DNA of 64,000 nt from Heliopora coerulea (taxonomy: Eukaryota; Cnidaria; Anthozoa; Scleralcyonacea; Helioporidae): assembly GCA_030142905.1 (NCBI GenBank), contig JASJOG010000018.1, forward strand, positions 806,001 through 870,000, given 5' to 3'. Positions 60,401 to 64,000 of the stretch are shown in pieces. Under the pieces are notes generated by a model that was not told where the DNA came from, did not search any database, and was given only the letters and a program-made list of their open reading frames with translations. The position numbers were made by a program, and so were the translations under genes. Every line of letters starts with the position of its first letter. Position 1 is the first letter of the stretch.

Positions 60401-63400
60401 ACTAACATGCATGCTCATATTATTATAGTACTGTATTTTAAGTAATGGGCTCACCCAAAGATTACTGGTATGAAAGGTGTGCAATGCTTCAAATAATTAT
60501 CATAACTTGTTGTAAGCTGTTGTTCACTTGCCTGACATAGATTACTCACTTGTTGTAAGTCATGTTCAAATTCAGGCCTCTGGGTAATAAAATCTACTTG
60601 TGTTACTTCATTATTGCTATTAGAATATCGTACTGGCTTTTGGCATCTTCCAAACTTGTTTTCTCAAGCTCCTCAGATTTTTTTCCCACATAAGGATAGT
60701 ACAGTACAAATATAAATTTAGCTTATGTTGCATTATTAATACACTAATTTGCCATCAGATGGAATGCACTAGTCTTCTAGCTTTTGTTTCTTGCTCATTT
60801 GGTTTAACTACAATTTTTATCCAAAAGAATAAATATTTTATTAATTGATTTTGGCTGCAAATTCACAGCTCTTTGCAACCTTATAACTGTACTTCTTTAT
60901 ACCAAAAAGGTTACTCAAACTAAATAAACAAACTTGGATTTTTAACAAAGTCACTTATACAGTTAAATCTACTGCAATGATTTCATTCCTTCATCCATTT
61001 GCAAGATGAAACAGAGTTAACATTTTAAAAATATATGTGAGGAACAAGGGAGTTTAGAGATATTATTGATGAGAGATGACTGTTCATAAAATTCATACCT
61101 CAAAAAAAACTAATTTCTGAGCCCAAGCTGGGGGTCAAACTTGCCAAGTTCTGATGACCAATAAGGTACTTTAACTATTGAGGTACTTTAACTATTGAGC
61201 TCCTAACACACAGATGGTGCACTAAGGTACAACTTTGACATATGGGCTGCCTTAGCAATAGCCATATGCTGATAATGATGTTCAATGACATATGTCACAA
61301 GTGTAGGATCTTGGAGATATCACAGGCCACGGAGGTACATTTGTCACGTGCATCAAAAAAATTATTTCTGAGTGCCAGACAGGAATTAAATCCATAACCT
61401 TTTGTCATGGCTTCCCTATAAACAGCACATTATGACAGTCACACTTGTGCCTTAGCTCACCATTTGAGTCTCTGTAGCTCGATGGTTAAAGCATCTTACT
61501 GAATGGTCATCAGATGGTCGTGGGGACAGTCCCTGTCTGGCACTCAGAAATAGCTTTCCTCAGACATGAGCTTAAAGATTGTTCCACTATATCACCCATA
61601 CTTAAGGTTTTGCTGATTGGAGTCAATTTGTTATTGATCCTGCACCAGCTCAAGATCATTGTTGGACTTTGATCATTGTTGACCATTGCAGTTGGACAAA
61701 CTTATCACACTATTGGATATAACTGATGAGCAATGGTTACTTGAAGTCTTGGGGCCTATGGAACATACAATCATCCTCCTTGCAATCTTCATTACAGGGC
61801 TCAAATTTAATTTTTTTTACCTTAGCCAAAAATTTTATTTGCTTGTGGCTATCTGAGGTCATTTTCTTTTTTACCAAGGAGCAATATTTGGCTGTATATA
61901 AACCACTTTCAAACATTCATTTAGAGGACCAACTTATGCATGTGAGTTTTGGTTAGTTTGTGTTCAAATGTACACCATCCATTTGTACAACCAATAATTT
62001 TGCATGGTACTGTACTAAACAGCACAAGGTGTATGTGTGCCATTTACATCAGCCTCATGAATAACAAGCTGTTTTTGACCTTGATACTTGCCCTCCAGAG
62101 CAGCTTTGGGAAGTTCACTTAAATTCCATCCTCCTCTTGATATTCTAGCCAGTCTAAATCCCAATTGTTTTACAGTTATTGCCCATGAGTTCTGCAACCC
62201 CTTTTTTCTAGAATGTTTATCAGCTTTGCTCTCAGTTTGCAAGCGGTCTATTCCTAAACTGATTGTACTAGCCATGGGTGTTTCACCAAAAGAATTAGTA
62301 TTATAAGATGGTTTATAGTAGGCACATTGTGTTTCACTCTAACACCAAATGAAAAGGGTTTATGCAAATAACTGGTTGCCAACTGTCATGAAAACCTTAC
62401 TTGTAAATAAAGAATTAAAGTAAAAATCTGCAGCCTGCACATTTTGTTACAATTAAGCCCAATCACCAAACATAAAATAAACTGAGAAAACATATTGGTA
62501 ATTTCCATCATGACATCCTCAAATATACCAATCTCAGCAATTACGTCAGATGGCTAAATGCAAGAAACTATGAAGCATAGATATAAGCCAGTTAATTTGC
62601 CTCTCATATAGTATAATTGACAGGGAAATGAAAAAACATGACAATAACAATAACAACAACAACAACAACAACAACAATCTCATATTTATCTAAATGACAT
62701 AAATAAGTCAAAGCATTATGAATACTTCCAACCCAAAATAACCTTTTGTGAGCTACATGTAGAAATCACTGATGGAAATGCTTTGGGGTTTGTAAAAGAC
62801 CAGCCTGACCTTGTGTATATGTAATTCTTAAGATTGAGGAAAATAAAGACAGTACAATATAGTAACATATTAGAAAAAGTTTAAACTAGGTAATACTTAG
62901 TCAAAAAAAAAAACAAGAGGACATCAAGGGACATGGGTATGTTAAAAGAATGATTCGCCCAAAAAAGAGACTATACAGTCAACAAGTGAAGAATAAATAA
63001 TAAAGTCCAAATATGCCAGGAAAGCAAAGGGAACCACTTGCCATTCTAGATAAACATTATATACCCCCTTCTGAGTTCCCATTTGAAGTGCAACAGTAAA
63101 AGAGCCTTAAAATTATTGCTGGCTTTCCAAACATCTTGGAAATGTAACCATGATAGGGTTTCCAAACACTATAAAAGAATATGATGTAATCTATACAATT
63201 TGCTCTCCAACCTGAGTCTTTGTCCTTCCTTCCTGTCCCCCCTACTATAAAATTCTAGTGATGCCATTGCATACTGTACATACACTTTTTAGTGACAAAT
63301 TTATGTCCAGTTAGTAATAAATTCTTGATGACAGTCTCAGTGATGGTAACAAAATAATGTCATGATTTCATCTAGAACGTTTACCACGTTTTACCAGATG

Positions 63401-63866
63401 TATACTTAATCTAAGCATTTGATATTTTGTTTGGTCTCAACATAACAAATCTTGACTACATTAATGTGTGTTTACATTTAAACATAAGTTTGCACATGAA
63501 ACTGATCTATTAAGTCTTTCGAGCAAAACTCTCAAACAAATGAAAATTATACTCCACTGAAAAGATTTTGAACGAGCAAAACTGCGGGTATTTAACGATC
63601 TGACTGAAATATCGGTAAATCATTTTCTTGAACAACTATTGCGCAAGATTACAGGAGCCTGCTCTTGGCTTTGCTTGCCATTTATATTCGATTGGTATGG
63701 CTAAATCCAGACATCTCCGCAGCTCGTGGATTATCTGCAGAAAGTATTATGGTCAGTAAATATATGACCCACCTCCACGACATCGTCAACATATAAATCA
63801 ATCCGATTGCTGGACTGAGGTGGCAGTCGCACGTTAGAAAGGGGAACTCTTTTCGGGTTGTTCCAG
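30519..63866 (-). CDS. FXR1: FMR1/FXR-family RNA-binding protein, nearly complete (13 exons)
   Basis: RNA-binding protein of the fragile-X family, known elsewhere to bind polyribosomes and repress or localise mRNAs. Exons in transcript order: 63866-63773, 60208-60137, 56374-56292, 55246-55196, 52269-52176, 50680-50564, 49956-49789, 45941-45863, 44323-44190, 39956-39870, 34108-33791, 32652-32562, 30943-30519. All junctions agree in phase and give 603 residues plus TAA, close to the usual 600-630 once the missing first exon(s) are added. Domain order: N-terminal Tudor/Agenet region ([21 protein letters not shown]), KH0, KH1 ([19 protein letters not shown]), KH2 ([19 protein letters not shown]), [20 protein letters not shown], a charged helix ([20 protein letters not shown]), then a low-complexity tail with no RGG box. 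Invertebrates usually have one such gene, so it cannot be assigned to FMR1, FXR1 or FXR2 alone. Introns are very repeat-rich. Confidence 0.96.
31050..31730. mobile_element. Tandemly repeated element around a hairpin MITE
   Basis: About 31.07-31.35 and 31.53-31.73 kb are direct copies (GATGTTAGTATTGTTC; ACCAGCC; TGCTTAAATTTAA; GGAGGTCATCATGGTATTA). Between them, 31,334-31,497 is a hairpin with ends GGTCATCATGGTATTA / TAATACCATGATGACC. Confidence 0.65.
32562..32652 (-). CDS. FXR1: FXR exon: GGNRGLRG tail segment
   Basis: Acceptor tatttttacag, donor gtaaag. Encodes [18 protein letters not shown] then [12 protein letters not shown]. The only Gly/Arg-rich bit of the tail; far weaker than a vertebrate RGG box. 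The phase links its neighbours. Confidence 0.82.
32655..32755. repeat. (AAAT)n / A-rich tract
   Basis: AAATAAATAAAT units directly upstream (transcript sense) of the FXR exon at 32,562-32,652; on the - strand it supplies a long T-rich tract before the acceptor. Confidence 0.85.
33385..33480 (-). CDS. Unidentified exon-like frame in FXR intron
   Basis: An ATG-started frame ([20 protein letters not shown] then [12 protein letters not shown]) ends at a strong donor-like GTACGT. Not part of FXR: the frame would introduce a stop. No family recognised. Could be the first exon of a nested gene or chance. Confidence 0.25.
33791..34108 (-). CDS. FXR1: FXR exon: charged helix and start of tail
   Basis: Acceptor atcttatttcag, donor gtatgt; 106 codons. 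Opens with [20 protein letters not shown] (human VDQLRLERLQIDEQLRQIG, the region that carries the export signal in FMRP), then a Pro/Ser/Gly-rich disordered stretch ending RDMPTVK. Confidence 0.92.
34281..34800. mobile_element. Fold-back element with nested MITE
   Basis: Outer ends GCACAACGCT / AGCGTTGTGC. Arms pair imperfectly over about 150 bp (GACATGTTCCGG / CCGAAACATGTC; TTGTATTTGATTTTGT / ACAAAATCAAGTACAA). The centre holds a separate MITE at 34,443-34,643. Confidence 0.7.
34443..34643. mobile_element. MITE nested in the fold-back
   Basis: Terminal inverted repeats TGAGATAGTCGTGGA / TCCACGACTATCTCA continue as TACAAATG.AGCCTCATAG / CTATGAGGCTTCATTTGTA. 201 bp, A/T-rich loop, no coding. 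Confidence 0.8.
36493..38038. mobile_element. hAT-like element inside the fold-back
   Basis: Perfect 17-bp inverted ends TAGTGATTGACCGATCA / TGATCGGTCAATCACTA, flanked by CCGACAAT (36,485-36,492) and CCGGCAAT (38,039-38,046): an 8-bp duplication with one mismatch. AATCGG microsatellites sit beside both ends. No transposase. A second copy occupies 1-834. Ends and target size fit the hAT superfamily. Confidence 0.85.
37016..37629. mobile_element. Second hAT-like MITE nested in the first
   Basis: Ends CAGGGTTGCCACTC / GAGTGGCAACCTTG with a perfect 8-bp target duplication ACACTGAG (37,008-37,015 and 37,630-37,637). The copy at 1-834 shows the corresponding empty site at about 400-407, proving insertion. 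Rich in TTTCACCA(A/G) units. 614 bp, no convincing protein. Confidence 0.9.
38726..39402. mobile_element. hAT-like element
   Basis: Ends TAGGAGTACACCGGAT / ATCCTGTGCACTCCTA with flanks ATCGGCAT (38,718-38,725) and ATCAGCAT (39,403-39,410), an 8-bp duplication with one mismatch. ATCCGGCCGG occurs subterminally at both ends. 677 bp, non-coding. Confidence 0.8.
39417..39680. repeat. (ATT)n and AAC/ATA-rich tract
   Basis: A pure (ATT)n run at about 39,417-39,449, followed by (AAC)n, (AAT)n and GTT-rich sequence. Frames rich in Ile or Asn here are artefacts. Confidence 0.9.
39870..39956 (-). CDS. FXR1: FXR exon: FVGTRDS motif
   Basis: Acceptor tgtttctttcag, donor gtttgt; 29 codons. Encodes [18 protein letters not shown] then [11 protein letters not shown] (human [28 protein letters not shown]). 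Confidence 0.96.
40530..41280. mobile_element. Composite fold-back region
   Basis: Outer imperfect inverted pieces (GTGCGCATAATTACAGTTA at about 40.64 kb against TAACTGTGATTATGCACAC at about 41.09 kb; TTAGAATTAG against CTAACTCTAAC) surround the near-perfect palindrome at 40,715-40,953. Non-coding. Confidence 0.5.
40715..40953. repeat. Near-perfect palindrome, about 110-bp arms
   Basis: Left arm from TATAAGAGAAAGC and right arm to GCTTTCTCTTATA pair with very few mismatches up to a loop of about 12-15 nt near 40,834 (CACCTTCAGACCAAGTGAAG). A transcript would form a very stable hairpin. Lies in the FXR intron between the KH2 and FVGTRDS exons. Confidence 0.9.
42436..43361. mobile_element. pogo-like DNA transposon remnant
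   Basis: Ends CAGTCAAACTTGTATTAAG / CTTAATACAGGTTTGACTG, each preceded or followed by TA (42,434-42,435; 43,362-43,363). CAGT ends with a TA target fit pogo/Tigger-type elements. 926 bp, no transposase frame seen. Confidence 0.75.
43654..43725 (+). repeat. tRNA-derived SINE head
   Basis: A 72-nt tRNA-like unit: 7-bp acceptor stem GTCCCTG/CAGGGAC, A-box-like TAGCTCAATGG, T arm ACGGG-TTCGATT-TCCGT with B box. The anticodon arm does not fold clearly and there is no CCA or discriminator context, so it is a pol III SINE rather than a working tRNA. Confidence 0.7.
44190..44323 (-). CDS. FXR1: FXR exon: KH2 domain
   Basis: Acceptor attgtgttag, donor gttagt. Encodes [20 protein letters not shown], then [18 protein letters not shown] and HGKTMK. 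GKNG is the KH2 GxxG loop, whose sequence is nearly identical to the vertebrate one. The spacer that follows KH2 in vertebrates is much shorter here. Confidence 0.97.
44528..44922. mobile_element. MITE rich in CAACAT/ATGTTG
   Basis: Ends CTTGGCCAAACGAATGCAAC / GTTGCATTCGTTTGGCGAGG. The interior is full of short inverted units (AACATGTTGAA, TGTTGTATGATG). About 395 bp, non-coding; lies close upstream (transcript sense) of the KH2 exon. Confidence 0.75.
45863..45941 (-). CDS. FXR1: FXR exon: between KH1 and KH2
   Basis: Acceptor tcttttag, donor gtaagc. Encodes [18 protein letters not shown] then FSVPKALV (human [26 protein letters not shown]). Confidence 0.96.
46000..48540. other. FXR intron stretch without recognised features
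   Basis: Frames at 46.38-46.90 kb are short and without family signatures. No palindrome, satellite or exon noticed. Confidence 0.5.
48549..48905 (-). CDS. Hypothetical 118-aa frame in FXR intron
   Basis: Uninterrupted ATG-to-stop frame ([17 protein letters not shown]... ending VLLVIFYPV) with ordinary amino-acid balance and a hydrophobic C terminus. No family recognised and no splice context needed. It lies in the intron between the KH1 exon and the next one, on the FXR strand. May be a relic or chance. Confidence 0.25.
   Translation of the reverse strand: MANLTTTKKRVITAGEEPLQITITAIRVRRLLGALCVIWPLGIRQEIAQDSRLIESTGKILRKIFNEHLAFTLDYVKWNLYIKKKIFECSDQLDRIRFLINSSRDSTAIVLLVIFYPV
49024..49063. 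repeat. Perfect 15-bp hairpin
   Basis: CGCTACTCGCTATCT and its exact reverse complement around a 10-nt loop containing GTCGAC. Confidence 0.9.
49181..49287. repeat. 107-bp near-perfect palindrome
   Basis: Arms of about 46 bp, beginning AACAATTAGATTATTCGC and ending in its reverse complement, with one mismatch and an inner AGGGC-GAA-GCCCT hairpin. About 500 bp downstream (transcript sense) of the KH1 exon. Confidence 0.9.
49789..49956 (-). CDS. FXR1: FXR exon: KH1 domain
   Basis: Acceptor tttcacttcag, donor gtgaga; 56 codons. Encodes [20 protein letters not shown], then [20 protein letters not shown] and LHIYGE. GAQG is the GxxG RNA-contact loop of KH1. Confidence 0.97.
50564..50680 (-). CDS. 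FXR1: FXR exon: MHFRSLRTK motif
   Basis: Acceptor ttttgcatag, donor gtaaga; 39 codons. Encodes [20 protein letters not shown], then [28 protein letters not shown] is a family signature. Confidence 0.96.
50750..51400. repeat. Dispersed repeat copy A
   Basis: Shares blocks with 53,258-53,880 (ACGAAATT.GA.TT; GAGAAGGGAAAACG against GAAGAGAAAACGTG; GTCGACTTTGC; CAAATAGAA) in the same order. Decayed element, no coding family recognised. Confidence 0.5.
51640..51765. repeat. Telomere-like CCCTAA-rich tract
   Basis: Degenerate run of CCCTAC, CCTAAACCCTA and CCTAACCCTG units. A shorter AACCCTAACC patch is at about 41,160-41,190. Imperfect, so probably an interstitial or repair-derived tract. Confidence 0.6.
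52176..52269 (-). CDS. FXR1: FXR exon: KH0 region
   Basis: Acceptor ttattcccag, donor gtttgt. Encodes [20 protein letters not shown] then [11 protein letters not shown], fitting human [31 protein letters not shown]. Phase matches both neighbours. Confidence 0.9.
52351..53084. mobile_element. Element with long inverted ends
   Basis: Ends AAGGCGGTTTTATACTACCC / ...TGTAATACCACCTT, continuing as AATTTTTCGTGCAACTTG and its inverted copy, then repeated TCTCGCAACTTG units inside. About 730 bp. Frames in it follow the repeats and match no protein. Confidence 0.75.
53258..53880. repeat. Dispersed repeat copy B with hammerhead motif
   Basis: Diverged partner of 50,750-51,150. Holds the hammerhead-like motif at 53,650-53,688. 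Confidence 0.5.
53650..53688 (+). ncRNA. Hammerhead-like motif with intact core
   Basis: CTGAAGA (53653-53659), stem II GGCAT-AACTC-ATGCC (53661-53675), GAAA (53676-53679), stem III AC-AT-GT, cleavage base C at 53685, and AAA/TTT stem I. All core positions are canonical; stems I and III are minimal. Confidence 0.6.
54439..54810. mobile_element. hAT-like MITE with perfect target duplication
   Basis: Ends TAGGCCCGCTCAG / CTGGGCGGGCCTG, flanked by CTGGCACA at 54,431-54,438 and 54,811-54,818. 372 bp, G/C-rich ends (GGGGCCC, GGGGCCTGGGGC), no coding. Confidence 0.9.
55196..55246 (-). CDS. FXR1: FXR exon: VPQDLQQ motif
   Basis: Donor gtgagt. Encodes [16 protein letters not shown] (human DTFHKIKLDVPEDLRQ). 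Two acceptors 12 nt apart are both in phase: ttactag (exon from 55,246, better alignment) and tgtacag (exon from 55,234). Confidence 0.87.
55500..55950. repeat. Dispersed repeat, two diverged internal units
   Basis: GTGAATATTTAC...CCGCGAAGTGG occurs twice (about 55.57 and 55.90 kb). The block GGTCTGATTAACT...AATTC.AAAGCACAA also occurs at about 57.61-57.66 kb. Non-coding. Confidence 0.5.
56292..56374 (-). CDS. FXR1: FXR exon: second Tudor, NEIV motif
   Basis: Acceptor ccaattttag, donor gtgagt. Encodes [17 protein letters not shown] then [10 protein letters not shown], matching human [27 protein letters not shown] in order and length. Confidence 0.93.
56716..56883. repeat. Imperfect palindromic element
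   Basis: AGAAACAGC / GGCTGTTTCT at the ends, GGTTGTGTACT / AGTACACAACC inside, and CGAAGGCCC / GAAGGGCC at the centre. The + strand centre reads CTGACGA...GAAACGTC, a decayed hammerhead-like core. Confidence 0.7.
57590..57830. repeat. Second copy of the 55.6-kb repeat
   Basis: Blocks TGATTAACT, AATTCTAAAGCACAA, TAACTTT/AAACTTTAATTTTGAT, TGTTGAATTT and GGCTACAAAATTC occur in the same order as at 55.63-55.79 kb. Diverged, non-coding. Confidence 0.55.
58170..59160. mobile_element. DNA transposon remnant with G-rich ends
   Basis: Ends CAGGGGCGGAGA / TCTCCGCCCTA with subterminal GGGGGC and GCCCCCCC runs. A Lys-rich frame of 127 codons inside (58507-58890) matches no transposase I know. Target duplication unclear. 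Confidence 0.6.
59590..59960. repeat. G/C-patch repeat
   Basis: Contains CTGGGGGAGCATGCCCCCAG and, 115 bp on, a diverged CTGGGGAAGCATGC copy. Resembles subterminal parts of DNA transposons; ends not found. Confidence 0.35.
60137..60208 (-). CDS. FXR1: FXR exon: second Tudor, CWWLA motif
   Basis: Acceptor tgtggagcag, donor gtaaag; 24 codons. Encodes [20 protein letters not shown] then KKGE, matching human [24 protein letters not shown]. Confidence 0.95.
60400..63500. other. CpG-poor FXR intron block
   Basis: Only about ten CpGs over roughly 3 kb by eye, against several times more in most of the window, with many TG/CA. No exon found. A degenerate tRNA-like SINE sits at 61.47 kb and an (AAC)n run at about 62.64-62.68 kb. 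Confidence 0.6.
61466..61547 (+). repeat. Degenerate tRNA-derived SINE
   Basis: GAGTCTCTGTAGCTCGATGG matches the head of the 43.65-kb SINE; the B box is decayed; it ends CTGGCACTCAGAAA. Same strand as the other copy. Confidence 0.55.
63773..63866 (-). CDS. FXR1: FXR exon: Tudor/Agenet part
   Basis: First FXR exon inside the window. Acceptor ttatttttag, donor gtgggt. Encodes (S)[19 protein letters not shown] then [12 protein letters not shown], matching human NNWQPDRQIPFHDVRFPPP and the DEVEV junction. The initiating exon(s) lie beyond the right edge. Confidence 0.95.
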
Positions 63867-64000
63867 CTAAAAATAAAAATAACCACGTCAATTTTGACAA
63901 TCACTTTGCACTTAAATACTTTTTGGGCTTAAATATGCCTTGAAACGACTATAGATATACTATGAAACATATCTTACGGACACTACATATCATTAGTGAT

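Noticed and set aside
62015..62275. 86-codon minus-strand frame starting [16 protein letters not shown]
   Set aside because: Plausible composition, but no family, no splice fit to FXR and located in a CpG-poor intron where frames stay open more easily.

Overview
This is a eukaryotic window, most likely from an anthozoan cnidarian (coral or sea anemone). It holds two intron-rich animal genes and a dense mix of cut-and-paste DNA transposons, fold-back elements, Penelope-like retroelement remnants and tRNA-derived SINE pieces. The cnidarian assignment is an inference from protein character and repeat style; no species was identified.

The two genes run tail to tail and each leaves the window at its 5' end. 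On the + strand, 12 exons between 2,326 and 20,921 encode about the last two thirds of MCCC1, the biotin-carrying alpha subunit of mitochondrial methylcrotonoyl-CoA carboxylase (leucine breakdown). They cover the ATP-grasp core, the biotin carboxylase C-terminal domain, the linker, and the biotinyl domain with an EAMKME attachment site. All exon phases join, and the frame is open to a TAA stop. On the - strand, 13 exons between 63,866 and 30,519 encode an FMR1/FXR-family RNA-binding protein. They cover part of the N-terminal Tudor/Agenet region, KH0, KH1 (GAQG), KH2 (GKNG), a charged helical segment and a Lys/Ser/Gln-rich tail without an RGG box. The frame is open for 603 codons to a TAA stop; only the first exon(s) lie beyond the right edge. 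The two genes do not act in one pathway. Their linkage is notable because the human orthologues lie close together on chromosome 3q26-q27.

Layout: 1-834, right part of a hAT-like element. 834-20,921, MCCC1 exons and introns carrying a hAT MITE, a GGTAAT minisatellite, a cluster of TA-flanked MITEs, a LINE fragment and a GGAT satellite. 20,922-30,518, intergenic: Penelope-like element with decayed RT and GIY-YIG domains plus an inverted copy, several hammerhead-ribozyme-like motifs, TA tracts and hairpins. 30,519-63,866, FXR gene, whose introns hold a triple nested insertion (35,541-38,570), two further hAT-like elements with 8-bp target duplications, a pogo-like element, large palindromes and SINE pieces. 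The 60.4-63.5 kb part is visibly poor in CpG.

No prokaryotic-type operon, CRISPR array, rRNA gene or intact tRNA gene was seen. The least routine signal is the set of hammerhead-like motifs, including variants in which the C3-G8 core pair seems replaced by U3-G8 or U3-A8.
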